Source of the DNA: Tachypleus tridentatus
Taxonomy: Eukaryota; Arthropoda; Merostomata; Xiphosura; Limulidae
NCBI RefSeq assembly: GCF_004210375.1
Contig: NC_134825.1
Span: 9,486,001 to 9,550,000, forward strand
Direction of reading: 5' to 3'
Length of the DNA stretch: 64,000 bases
In this document: positions 36,235 through 47,550 of the stretch, piece after piece
How positions within the stretch are numbered: position 1 is the first letter of the stretch
Layout: each line of letters opens with the position of its first letter
The notes under the pieces: model-generated
Databases searched by the model: none
What the model was told of the DNA's origin: nothing
Seen by the model: the letters and a program-made list of their open reading frames with translations, nothing else
Made by a program: the position numbers and the translations under genes

Positions 36235-36560
36235 TAAACTCTCTTGGCTTTATTTTTAATGTGTTTTGGACGTTCTACCGAATTTACTTTAATTTTGAAA
36301 AAAAAAAAAAACTGTGGAAGGACTCAAAAATATGAATTTTCAGTCAAAATTCTCAAATCGTGAAAGTCCTAACAGCTTGTTGTCAAATTTAGTCCACCTT
36401 AAGTACATATTTATTCTGGAGATGAGAAAATTTTATTTAATCATTGCAAACTATTTCACTAACTTCCAAATGTGTCCAGCATATTGTTTTAAAGAAAGAA
36501 ATACATAATTGTAAATTTCACATTTAATTTTGCATTAGAGTAAATATGTCTTCTTCATTT
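36235..36560 (+). repeat. Dispersed repeat family D, copy
   Basis: TTTTCAGTCAAAATTCTCAA, then AACAGCTTGTTGTCAAATTT and AGTCCACC, then TATTTATTCTGGAGATGAGA: the same segment order as the copies at 57.4 and 58.0 kb. Confidence 0.65.
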
Positions 36561-36801
36561 TCTCATCAACAACGTGTTCATTACTTTTAATAACTTACAG
36601 GAAGAAGATTAAAATGAACCACAGTGAGTAACGAATTTGTTAACGAGTATATACAAAATGTTACCACTGTGGTTTAAGTACGTTTGTTTATAAATCTTGA
36701 AAATCTTCATTCTAACCTGATTATTTTGTGTTGCTAATGACGCTAAATATATGTATTTTTATTTTACTACATAAATCTGTAAGTTAGCCACCTGATTAAC
36801 C

Positions 36802-36913
36802 ATGGAAGTAATAAAGATCAAGTCTGAAACATTTTCCGGTGAGGAGGATGCTTTGTTGGATATGAAATTGGTGAAAAATGAAGAGGAAAGTTCTACGCTA
36901 TCTAATAGCAATA
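36802..36913 (+). CDS. Zinc-finger protein, coding exon 1 (start codon)
   Basis: This exon encodes residues 1-37 plus one base of codon 38. The start is ATG at 36802-36804 in the context AACCATGG, a good Kozak match. An in-frame TGA lies three codons upstream (36793-36795), so translation cannot start earlier in this exon. The peptide opens MEVIKIKSE and is acidic and Ser-rich. Two psi-K-x-E motifs are visible, IKSE (K7) and VKNE (K25), the usual form of SUMO acceptor sites. The donor is GTAAGT at 36914-36919. Splicing to 39353 rebuilds an AGT (Ser) codon and keeps the frame open. The same peptide could not continue for long without splicing, because the intronic frame soon meets stops. Confidence 0.82.
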
Positions 36914-39352
36914 GTAAGTCTTCATGTTTAGAATTTAAACATCTTAGGTTTATGCCAATATTCATTTCTCTTTAAAAATAGTACTTTTTTAATTTAATTT
37001 TTTTTAGGCTTAGAAGTTAAACCTACATGTTAGAATGTACCATTATTTAATACAGATAGATTTTGGGTTTTCTGTCTCGTGGATACGTTAGAGTAAAATA
37101 TATATCCTTGCTATGTATTTGTTATTACACATTACAGTGATCAGATGAAAACAAAAACTGTTATGCATTTGAACTTTAAAAGTTTTACTTCTGATAAAAT
37201 AGATGCAGCATGTATTCCTTTAAAGTTCAACTTACAAATTATAACTAATTAATGGATCAAACAAATATTGTTCAATATTGATCAAATCAAGTCCATTTAC
37301 AGGTTAATAGATCTAAGTTAGAGAAATATAAACTTGAAGAATTTTTCATAATTTATTAATCAGCAAATTTTCTGGCTGATTTTCTTAAGGAAACCTAATT
37401 CATTTCTGTAACCAGACCAAAAAACAAAAAAGAAAACAAATGAAAAATGACACAGAGTATGTGTAACACCTTCTTCATTAAGAGATATTGTTGTGAAATA
37501 AATGATTTCAGAAGGTGACATCTTTTCATTTGAGCAGGTGATGAGATCGGTGACTTCAGGTCAGAAAGTCAGTAACTTGTAGCAAAAGGTTAATGACCAT
37601 TAATGAAAGGTCGGAATATAAAATAACTGTTTTTAGTTACTATAGGAACCTACATAATTGAAGATGTATACATTTTGTGGACTAAAGACCATTTCAAGGG
37701 GCATCTGTGAAAAGTCAAAAGTTAATGACCTCTAGGAAGAAATAAAAAATATGAACTAACAAGCTATAAATTATATAAAAAAACTGGATAAGTACTTTTT
37801 TTTTATAATCCCACATGATGAGATTATAAGATTTAACGTATCAGAACAGTTCTTACTGCAAAAACAGTAAAATAACATTTTTATATTTATTTATATCTGT
37901 ATATTCCAGGATGAAAAATCTACATTATGACTAATGCCAGTTATGGACATTTAAATGTTTTCATTATGTCTGATGCCAAGGAGAAATGGAAACAAAATAG
38001 TGGAAGTTAGTTGATGAAAATTACATTTAATAAGCCCAGTTGTTTTGTTACAGAATTGTTACATTTTTGGTTACTTTCTTTGTTATGGATGTGAAGTATT
38101 GTCAATAGTATTCATTGTAAATGTAAAAAATCAAGTTGATATTAATTGTCCACCTGAACTGATAAACTAACTTTATTAATCATGCTGACAAGTGATGATC
38201 TGATTGGGAACAGCAATATGAAGGAAGGTCACATATACATACCAAATATGGGACAACACTAATGTATCCAGACAGACAGTGTGATTAGTATATGCTTCTA
38301 CCATTTATAGATGGAACATTTTTGAAATAAGATAAATTCTAAGTTTACAACCATTAGGTTAGATATTATCTGAGCTTTCTTAATGTCACAGCCATTACTG
38401 TTGTCTTGTTTTTCCTCTTCACTGTGGTAAGCTATTACAAATGTCTAAATATTCCAAGAACAGACAAAACCAGTACTGCATACAAGTTGAAAAAATTCTG
38501 GTGTTAAATTGGCCATAAAAGTGTGATGACTTTCAGTGTATGTATGATTCCTGAACACTAATCTTATCTGATACATTTTATTGTAAATACATGCTGGCAA
38601 ACAAAAAACAAAAATACTTGTTACAGTTAAGAAATATCACTTTTAATAAAGTCATCAACTGTTGTGATGAGGCATCACAGAAGACTGGGGTAACTTTAAA
38701 TTCCAAACTTGTACAAACTTCTTGTTATAGAAAAATACTTAAAGGCTTTGTAAAATTGTCTGTCTGAAAGTCAGATCAGTGAGGTAAAAGCTTCTCATCA
38801 CAACCTGAAAACAATTACCACAAGTTTGTTGAATTATCTACAAGAAAACAACAACATTGTAAATAAAAATTAGATATAAGAAAGCCATTACACACACACA
38901 AACAAACAAACATTACCAGTTTGTAAAGCCTAACTGTATATAGTAGTGAATACAAAGTTTTGATATGTGAAAATATTTGTCCTAATAGTTTCAATTTCTT
39001 GTATTTGTTTGAAGATGTGTTGGCCAAGTTATGCAAAAGTGTTGTCTAGTAAAAATTATGTAGTTTGTAATTTTTTAATGTGAAACAGTAGTAATTTTAT
39101 GTGAGAAAGGTTTTGTTAGAAATAGAATTCAACCGCAAAATCAATACAAAAATAGCATCATGACAGTAAAATTTAAATACACAATAAAGATTGTATCACA
39201 AGTATATTGTATGACCTGACATTATATATATCTTTGTTTATTATATTTAAATATGTGGCATGAATATATAATTTCATATTGTTCATGTGCTATTTCATTA
39301 TGTAGACATTTACAAGGATAGTGAATGTAAAGTTATATATTTTTATCTACAG
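36914..39352 (+). other. Intron 1 of the zinc-finger gene
   Basis: This stretch is 2439 bp of A/T-rich intronic sequence with no recognised gene, SINE or tandem array. It is almost free of CpG: I found none between 37,981 and 39,000. Confidence 0.7.
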
Positions 39353-39456
39353 GTGAAGTTGTTCCTCTAAAAGAAGGATCTCAGATAATTTGTCAGTTTG
39401 GTGTCAATAAGGAAAACTGGGAAGATAATTTTGATAAAGTACCAGTGAAGACTGAG
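39353..39456 (+). CDS. Zinc-finger protein, coding exon 2
   Basis: The acceptor is TATCTACAG and the exon starts at 39353 in phase 1. It encodes residues 38-72 and ends in phase 0 at a GAG codon before GTAATT. The peptide is acidic, contains one Trp (W60), and ends VPVKTE, a third psi-K-x-E motif (K70). No folded domain is recognised. This is probably a disordered regulatory region preceding the fingers. Assignment rests on exact phase compatibility on both sides and on composition matching exons 1 and 3. Confidence 0.8.
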
Positions 39457-41063
39457 GTAATTTGTAAATTACAAACTTGTACAGGTTTCTTATTAGAGAA
39501 AAATGATTAATTAGTTTTAATGATGTGAATATAAGAGTTTGACAGTGTTAATTGTTGTACCTGCACTCACACAGTTGCTCAAAACTTTGCAACCAACTCA
39601 AAAAAGGATTAACTTGTTTTATTTATTAGACAAGTACATAGACTGTCTTTTTTGATTTTCCTCAATTATCCTAAACTTAAATTTGATTTAGAAATTAGAA
39701 TAATGTCAATTTTGGTTTTTGTAAAATAACACTTTTTGTAGTTATAAATTTACCTTGTAAAGTTTGTTAGGGAGTGAATAACAATAAAACTATAAAGTGT
39801 ATTAAGATGATATTGTGTTATTGTATTAACAATGTTTTAACTTCTCCTATTAGCTGCAGTAATGTTTTATTGTTACAATGATGGTATTACACCAGTTAAC
39901 TTTTTAAAAGTTAATTATGTTAACACTATACTCAAATTTTCAGTAATTTTTATGTTAATGAAAGTATTTCAATTATTATAAGATGGAATTTTATGTTAGT
40001 CAGTGTTGATTGAGTGGTCATACAGTAACTTAAATAAGTCAAAGTTAAAATAATGTTTATATTCTAGTCATATTCTAGTCTTGTTTGTGGGTTCATTTTA
40101 AGTATCTGGTAAAAGTAATTCATGTGTAGGATATTGGTTTGTTTGTATAACATTTAACATTATTATATTTTCATGGATGATTCAACTTTTTTTGTAATTT
40201 ATCATTTGTTTCCTCCTTAAAAATTAAGTTTTAGTTGTTCGGTATGTAAATTTTGCTACTAATTTGACACAATTTAAATAGTAATGTGCCATTCTAATTT
40301 TGTTATGTCATTCTTGTCTAAAGTTACACTGGGATTTTTTACTAGTTAAGAGATGTTTTAGGAAGAATTTGATAAAATCAGGCACGTTGTACTAATTTTT
40401 TTGTTTTAAAACAAAATTAATTGGATAATAATTGTTTGAGCTGAAAGCTAGTGTTTGTGGGTTCTCTACACAAAGTATACTGTATTATTTATTTATTGAT
40501 ACTTTAAATAGTTAAGATGTATAATATGTAGGATTTTATTACTTTTCACTTTTATTTGTTAGTAATATTTTTTTTGCATTGGCAACTTAATATACCTATT
40601 TAGGACTAACCTAAATCTTCTAGGCTTGCAGAACCTTTTAAGATATTACAGGGATTATGGCCGAGTATCTTGTTAATGGTGTAGGTACCTAACTGATGAA
40701 AGACTGTCTTCTAACCTTTGTAAATAGGAATGTAAGAAAAGTGTATTTGATTAGCTATACTGCTTCTCAGATTTGCTCTGAGCACATAGCCGTTTCTGAT
40801 TGAAAGTTATGTTAATCACTGCATGTTAAGTTTTCAAATACAGAAGTTTTAATTTTATTAGTGCTTTCTACTCAGATGAATTTTTTTGTGAATGAATTAT
40901 TCTTTGTGCTACAGACAAATCTGTGATGAGAATCCACACATTTCAAAACAAGTTTTATGTAGTCAAGTTTTATATTTAATGAGCGGTAGAGACCTTATAT
41001 GCTTATATTGAATTGTTGCTTTTAGTGGTTACTAGTTAGTTTTTATTAATTTTTTGATTTCAG
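39457..41063 (+). other. Intron 2 of the zinc-finger gene
   Basis: This stretch is 1607 bp of A/T-rich, CpG-poor intronic sequence. I recognise no exon, SINE or array in it. Confidence 0.7.
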
Positions 41064-41235
41064 AACACATTGGTCAGGGTACAATCACATGAACCTTGTG
41101 ATATGCAACAAGATGAGATTATTTCTGAGATGGGTGACAATGATATTGACTCTAAAGATATTTTGAGTAGAAGAAAAGGAAAGGAAACACAAGATGACTG
41201 TCAAGAAATTGGCTATGGGTCAGAAAGTTTACCTG
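41064..41235 (+). CDS. Zinc-finger protein, coding exon 3
   Basis: The acceptor is TTTTTGATTTCAG and the exon begins in phase 0 with an AAC codon. It encodes 57 residues plus one base. The peptide is acidic (MGDNDIDSKD-like) with a short basic patch (SRRKGK), which could serve in nuclear import. The donor is GTAAAT at 41236. The leftover G joins AT at 50888 to make GAT (Asp), and the frame continues straight into the finger exon. Read without splicing, the frame would stop at 41280-41282, so the 3' limit is supported by the splice match. Intron 3 follows. Confidence 0.82.
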
Positions 41236-41267
41236 GTAAATACAAACGTTTCCAAATTCTTAAACAT

Positions 41268-41332
41268 ATTACTACTGGGTAAAATGAGATAGTTTTTCAT
41301 TACTACTGGGTAAAATGAGATAGTGTTTCATT
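41268..41332. repeat. Two-copy 33-bp direct duplication next to exon 3
   Basis: ATTACTACTGGGTAAAATGA and GATAGT(T/G)TTTC are repeated in tandem shortly after the exon 3 donor. Confidence 0.88.
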
Positions 41333-43148
41333 TAGTTTAAACTGTTTTCATTCAATTCAGCTGTATGTGCACAATTTACATTTTATCAGAAATTAAGTAA
41401 TAATTTGAAGTATTTAAGTAAAGTTAATTGTTTAATATCTATCAGTCCTTGTAATTTTTAGTAGCTTATACAATCTTATGTATAATTATTAACTTTATAT
41501 TGTTTTTATTACTACAGATATTAATTACTAAGTAGTTACAAAGTGACCTACTTACCTCTTAACACAGTAGTTATTTTTTGTATTTTCTGCCAATACGTAG
41601 GTTTTGTACATTTTACTAGACTTGAACTATCTTCAACCTAAATTGTGTGTACATGAACTGCTTTAGTTCTTGAAGTAATCAACATGTAGCAACAGTTAGT
41701 CATCAGTAGAAGGGTGACAGTCTATACACAGTAGATCCCCCATAAGAACTTGCATTCAAAATTAACTTCATATGTAAACTTCATGATTGGTTTGATGTTT
41801 TCAATATTGTGATTACTCTCTCTTTCTCTGACCATCTCTTCTTTCAGTTCATGCCTATTTTTCATTTTCAACTTTCATGGCATTTATTATTCCATTCCTC
41901 ACTTTTGTTAGTTTCTGAACAATGGTAAACTACATGCTCTGTCTGGGTTGTTTTTTTTCAGATTGTGATACAAACCTGCTGATAAGAATTATTCCATACT
42001 GTTGCTTGTACTAGAGCAAGTTTCAGACATTTGCTGGTTGGTTTTTGTACACTTATTTTTAGGCCTGTGATCTGTAACTTTGCTGGGCCGTGAATCATTC
42101 TTTTCAGGTTCTTATAAATGTAGAAACCTGTATTTAACAGTTGTTGCATCGACGTGTGTGTGTATGCGTATGTATATATATATACTTAAGGAAATCTGAG
42201 AACATTTTTGAGCAGTTTTACACTATGAACTCTCATGTTTCTGTGGCTTTGTTTTTTCAAGGTTTTAACTTTGTTCCTGAGATGTGTTGATGTCCTGTGC
42301 TGTGGTTGTTTGCAGAAGTTGAGATACCGTATAACTACTGTTTTGAAATTCCTCACAGCTTTTATCATGTTTATGGCTGCTGGATGTTCTTTGTGTGTGG
42401 AAAATGTTGCTGCTAATTTTGATCAGTTATTTCTCTCCCCACTAATTTGATTGTTTGCATGATCCCAAAATGACTGTTATGTTAGTGTTTCTATATTATA
42501 ACTTTGTATATCTTTTATGAACATTTTCAAGGTTTCAGTAAGCATTAAGTCTTTTTCTGATATGGTAATTACCTTTTCTTACCTAAATAGCTATTCTCAT
42601 TCAGTGCTACCCTCTGTATGCAAAACATTTCTTCATGCATGCCACAAACCTTCTCTCTCCCCTCCATTGGAAATGACTCATTCCAGTGTGTGTATTATGC
42701 AAATATCATGTGATAACTCTCCACAGATAAGAGTGCCACACACTATTATGCACATAACTCCCTCTGTTAAATTCCATCAGACTACCACTTCTCATTTGCA
42801 ATGCTCATGTTTAGACAGTTAAATCTTTCTGTAGTGTGTTTCATCTTTATAAATAAGTAATCACACTTCCAAGGTTATTTTCTTTATTAATTATTTTTTA
42901 TTATGCAGCTGACACCTATATTTTCAATTCACTTTCCAGTCTTTATTATTATTTTCTCTCTCACATTTGCATTCATCTATCAAACAACTTATTTTATTAC
43001 TCACTATGAATTCCAAGGTTAATGTAACTACTTTGGGAGTCATACCTCCTTCAAGCACATTTTCTCTGTTGGCAGGCAGGGGTGACTCATTGGATTTATC
43101 TGCAGTTATTTGGTAAGAGATTTATCCCTTTCCCTGTGTATCTCAGTG
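41333..43148. other. Intronic, no gene supported
   Basis: Open frames at 41958-42149 (-), 42186-42450 (both strands) and 42517-42822 (+) show no recognised domain. The less A/T-rich composition at 42.6-43.1 kb suggests transposon remnants. Confidence 0.35.
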
Positions 43149-43200
43149 TGACTGGTATGGGTGTTAACACTTTTACTAATAAAGCAGAAAACTGATAGTC
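43149..43200 (+). repeat. Partial copy of the 43.6-kb palindrome arm
   Basis: GACTGGTATGGGTGTTAACA and CTTTTACTAATAAAGCAGA match 43617-43657 closely. Confidence 0.8.
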
Positions 43201-43567
43201 TAGATTCATGTTTGTTTCTGTAGGTCATTTAGCTCTTTATATTTCGAGCTTAACGTGGGTTTTTAGTCATTTTTTTTCTGTAAATTATGGGTAATGTTTG
43301 TTCACTGATTTAAAATTCTTGGATAGTTTTATCTTCACAAATTAGGGGCTAGTTTTTCCTTTCTGCACTGTTGTATGAAATGTCATTCCTTCTACCGATG
43401 GTTTTTTTTATTTAAGTTTCTCACTTTCGTTAGGATTGAAGAGCATGTACAGTTAACAATGGTGTAACGTAGGTCAAGTTCAGGCATAACAGAGTTCAAA
43501 CAGATAACACAGTACACAAAGAAACACTATAAATTTATATTTCTCATATAATTGCTGTGGTGAAGTA

Positions 43568-43726
43568 ACTCATGATGAGTAGAAACCTACTTGAAGTAAA
43601 AAACATATTTCAGGACGGCTGGTATGGGTATTAACACTTTTACTAATAAAGCAGAGAACTGTGTTAATACCAGCCATCCTGAGACACATGTTTACTTCAG
43701 ATTGTCATCACAAGTTGTTGCTGTTC
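43568..43726. repeat. Palindromic repeat
   Basis: The inner left arm 43611-43637 (CAGGACGGCTGG...TTAACAC) pairs with the right arm 43661-43681 (GTGTTAATACCAGCCATCCT), with a 6-bp gap. Weaker pairing extends outwards to GATGA and GAAGTAAA segments on both sides. The loop carries TTTACTAATAAAGCAGAGAA. Confidence 0.8.
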
Positions 43727-44249
43727 TTGATTTTCTGTGATCTCCATATTTGTTTGTTGCTTGATAGTTCTTTAGTTTTCCCATCTTGCTTCCCAACTGA
43801 TTGAGGGTGCCAATATGCCTCACCTCCTAGTGGCTATGGATCAGTTTACTTTGGCCTACCATCAAGCTGACTTTTCCATTTTTAGGATCTCAGCAGTTGG
43901 GATATATTTTACTAGTTAGGGATGGAACTCCATAATTTTCTGGTGGATTCAACCCGTTCCCATTTTCATGCTTTTCTCTTATATTTACTTTGTTTGAATG
44001 GTATTTATTTATTATATATCTCCTTTTTGAAGCTATACATCAAAATTCTGAGGGTTTTTTTCAAGGGACAACTTCTCCCTTACTACCTCCATCCTTGCAT
44101 ATGTAATCCTTCTGTTGTTGGGATCTTCTGAGTTTGGTCTTATTCCAGGTGTTCTTTTGTTGCTCACTTATCTTGGGGAATTACTTATAGCCCATTTTCT
44201 TTTCCTGTATGTATTTGATCATCTTCCTGACACTTTGGTATTGCATGTA
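43727..44249 (+). mobile_element. Probable 5' part of the DIRS-like retroelement, left of the Tc1 insertion
   Basis: C/T-rich transposon-like sequence runs up to the TA target site of the Tc1 element and appears to resume beyond it at 45687 (CTTCCATCAACATCCTAC). I cannot recognise a protein here. The assignment is by position and composition only. Confidence 0.35.
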
Positions 44250-45686
44250 CAGTGATGTGAAAAAGTTAGGACACCCTATGAAAGTCTGTGTATTTTTGTA
44301 ACATTTTTGGATATATAGACATTTATTATCAATTTCAATAATACTGAGAGATCATAAGAATACAACTAAACAATTAAAACTGAAGAAAAGGCTTTTCAAG
44401 ATCTTCTGTAAATGTAATTCTACAAAATTGCATATTCTAACTGAGGAAAAAGTTAGGACACCCTACCCCCTAATAGTTAGCGTTATCCCATTTGGCTCAA
44501 ATAACTGCAGTGAGACGCTTCTTGTAGCCATCTACCAGTCTCTGACATTGGTCTGAAGAAAGTTTGCCCCACTCCTCAATGCAGAATTCTTTCAGCTGTG
44601 AAATTTATGAGGGATTTTTTGCATGTACAGCCCATTTCAAGTCACCCCACCGTATCTCAATGGGATTTAGATTTGGGCTTTGACTTGGCTATTCCAGGAC
44701 TCTCCATTACTTAGTTTTTCAGCCAGTCCTTGGTGGATTTACTGGTATGTTTTTGGTTATTGTTGTGTTGCAGGGTCCAGTTCTGCTTCAGCTTTAATTT
44801 TCTTACAGATGGTCTCACGTGATCCTCAAGTACCCTCTGATACATTGTAGAATTCATGGTGGATTCTATGATTGTAAGCTGTCCAGGTCCTGCTGCAGCA
44901 AAGCAACCCCAAACCATGACACTTCTACCTCCATGCTTCACAGTTGGTATGGGGTTCTTTTCCTGGAATGCTGTATTTGGTTTATGCCAAACATGTCCTC
45001 TGTACTGGTGTCCAAATAATTCAGTTTTGGACTAATCTGTCCAAAGAACATTATTCCAGAAGTCCTGGTCTTTGTCTACATTCTCTCTTGCAAACTTCAG
45101 TCTGGCCTTGATGTTTCTCTTAAAGAGTAAAGGTTTCCTCCTTGTACACCTCCCATGCAAGTTAAACTTGTGCAGTCTCTTTCTGATTGTATAGGCATGC
45201 ACTTTCACATCAACAGTAACCAGAGCCTGCTGTAGGTCCCGTGATGACATGTTAGGGCGTTTGGAGACCTCTTTCAGCATCTTGCGGTCTGCTCTCGGGG
45301 TGAACTTGCTTGGGTGATCATACCTGGGCATGTTGGCAGTTGTTTTGAAAGCCCTCCACTTGTTGACTATTTTCCAGACAGTGGAATGATCGATTTTAAA
45401 ATCTTTTGGTATCTTTTTAAATCCCTCACCAGACTCATAAGCTGCTACAATTTTCTTTCTGAAGGCCTCAGACAGCTCTTTTGTTCTCACCATGGTGCTC
45501 ACTCTCACTTCAACAGTCAGGAGCACACCAAACTAAATGTCTGAGGTTTAAATAGGGCAAGCCTCATGCAAAATGCTGAGTAACGATCTTCTAATCGTGT
45601 GCACCTGGTGTGATACACCTGTGTGTGAGTTGAGCCATTTTAAGTGTAAATAAATATGGAGGGTGTCCTAACTTTTCACATGACCA
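44250..45686 (-). mobile_element. Tc1/mariner-family DNA transposon, decayed
   Basis: The element is 1437 bp and flanked by TA dinucleotides (44248-44249 and 45687-45688), the target duplication typical of Tc1/mariner. The imperfect terminal inverted repeats begin CAGTGATGTGAAAAAGTTAG on the left. The right end is its near-complement, carrying GGTGTCCTAACTTTTCACAT. The transposase lies on the minus strand. The element sits inside a DIRS-like retroelement in intron 3, so it inserted later, and it keeps more CpG than the surrounding intron. Confidence 0.9.
44600..45494 (-). pseudogene. Tc1-like transposase, broken by a stop codon and a frameshift
   Basis: The reading starts at the ATG near 45494 (MVRTKELSE). 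The N-terminal half is a helix-turn-helix DNA-binding region of Tc1 type (AYESGEGFKKIPKDF, then HSTVWKIVNKW) followed by the start of the DDE domain. The first catalytic Asp is present in NVLWTD, but the next codon, normally Glu in this family, is TAG (45032-45034). Downstream, GGRSVMVWGCFAAAGPG is conserved. The second catalytic motif, normally with Asp, reads QHNNNQKHTS, so the Asp positions are Asn. The third motif (NLNPIE) survives only in a shifted frame. The copy cannot make active transposase. Confidence 0.88.
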
Positions 45687-45769
45687 TAAAATTCTTCCAT
45701 CAACATCCTACTCCTTCTTCGTTAGCAGCTTATTTGTAGCAGTTGGAACCACAGTTAGCTCCTATTCCT

Positions 45770-46540
45770 GTTTACAGTCCTAGTCCTTCTCAGCTCTCAC
45801 TTGTTCATTCATCCAGGGCTCCTGGTTTTTATTCAGAGCTTTTTGTTGCCCTCAAGACAACCAGAGACTGGTTACTTGTTATAAATTGTCCTGCCTGAAT
45901 CAATTTCTCAATCTCCCCATTTTACCTTGAAGTCATTTTCATCCTCAGGTGGGCTTTTCTCAAGATTTATGGATGACAAAGGTGGATTTTGAATGCTTAT
46001 TTATGTATCCTGATAACTCTCGATTGGCTTATGTGGCTTATGTGGGCTGGTTAATCAAATTGAGAAATCCTTCCTTCAACCTACTCAATATCAGGTCCAT
46101 TAGAAGTTGATTTTCAAGTCATTCATCTCAGTTTAGTTCACCATGTTCTTAATGTTCCCTATCTTACATCTTGCAGGGTTCTGTCACTTTGGGGGATGTG
46201 GCCTTCCTTGGCTACACTTATGCCCTTAGGCCATACTCATGTGCAAGCTCTTCATTGGGCTCTTCATGACCAGTAAAATTTTGTGCAGGACCTTCTGCAG
46301 GCTTGTATTACTCTTCTTTATACCATAGTTGATGGTCTATATTGGTGGATGGAGAGGATACACACTTTGAGTGTCCAGCTTCCTCCTCTTCATATGCACT
46401 CTTGTCACAAATCCTATTTCCATTCCAGACAAAATCTATCGAATGGTGTGGTAACTCGATCCTGTTGGGCTAGGATTAACCAATTACCAGTGTTGTGCAT
46501 TCTCATTGGGTGTTGTGGACATTATGTTTGATGCTGGCAA
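45770..46540 (+). pseudogene. DIRS-like retroelement reverse transcriptase/RNase H remnant
   Basis: Conceptual translation across several frames gives a trail of motifs that I recognise as DIRS-type RT: a TRDWLLVIN-like block, HFTLKSF, WMTKVDFE, EKSFLQPTQYQV, and a following block with QALHWALHD and DGLYWWMERIHTLS. Stops and frame changes occur throughout, so the copy is dead. The flank at about 43690-44247 probably belongs to the same element and is cut off by the Tc1 insertion at 44250-45686. Recognition is by motif memory. A profile search for DIRS RT would settle it. Confidence 0.62.
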
Positions 46541-46989
46541 TTGGATATAGTACTTATGAATCTCTGATGTTGCTGGTGATTGGCATTGTGGTGCATCTCC
46601 TCATAGGACTCCATGATGGGTAGGGTTAGTAGGCAGTGAATCTTTTTTATTCTTATTATATATGATCAACATTTACCTGAAAACAAGAAAATAAAAACAC
46701 AGCTTTTATTGAATGGTCATGCATGGATGGCTCTGTTACACAGTCACTATCACTTTCAGATCTTGTACCTTGACTTTTTGTCCTGTATTCTTTATCTGAC
46801 AAATCCTTAGGGCAAATGCCTTCTTTTTTTTATTCAGAAGAGATTAGAGGGGCTTTCCAAATTCTGTCAGAAAGCAAAGCTCTGGGGACATCTTGGTGAA
46901 AACATCTGCTCCACAACACAGTGAGCTCCTCTTGAATTCAAATGCCATGGGAGATGTACATATTGATTTTACTTCCCATGCTACTTTGA

Positions 46990-47550
46990 ATTCCTCATGA
47001 GGAGTTATTGTTGAGAGAGATTTGTCAGAGATCCTTGCTGGAAACTCCATTCAAGGAGTTTCTGCAGTGTGACATATCTCCACTTTTAAAGAAGGACTTA
47101 TGCTGCCTACCAACGTTTACGTTGCCACGTCTACCTGCCATTGTCAAAACAGGTTATATGAACTGTAAGGTATGGCCATATGTTTCTAACTCTCAGATGT
47201 TTCCAATGCCATGAATTCAGTCATTTGAAGGCATCATGTTGTGGTGGTTTGATGCATGTTTGTTGTAGTGGTAAAGATCACGACACCTAAGACTACAAAC
47301 TGAAACCTTACTGCACTAACTGTAGTGGTTCCCACCCCTTTTATTTTCATTCTTGCTCTCAATGGGTGGAGGAGAAAGAGGTCCAGAATTTAAAAACTAT
47401 TAATAACATTTTTCAAAAGTTGTCTCCTACTCCATCTCGGACATATGATGCTGCACTATGTTCCTTTACTACAGTTGGAGTGTGGTCAGATCTTTCCATG
47501 CCTCCAACAGAGTCATTCACCAACCATGTGAACAATCATATGCATGATTA
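46990..47550 (+). pseudogene. Jockey-like non-LTR retrotransposon ORF1 (Gag-like, CCHC knuckles) remnant
   Basis: The translation shows LPRLPAIVKTGYMNCKVWPY, then (in another frame) RCFQCHEFSHLKASC, a C-x2-C-x4-H-x4-C knuckle, a damaged second knuckle with a stop, and YCTNCSGSHPFYFHSC. WVEEKEVQNLKTINNIFQKL and SPTPSRTYDAAL follow. This order (basic PAxVKAGY block, CCHC knuckles, EKEVQxLKT block) is the ORF1 nucleic-acid-binding protein of Jockey-clade LINEs. Frameshifts and a stop make it non-functional. No ORF2 (endonuclease/RT) is seen next to it. Confidence 0.75.

Noticed and set aside
36601-36627. A short untranslated exon between AACTTACAG and GTGAGT
   Set aside because: The acceptor looks fair, but the donor context (ACA before GTGAGT) is weak and nothing else supports it.
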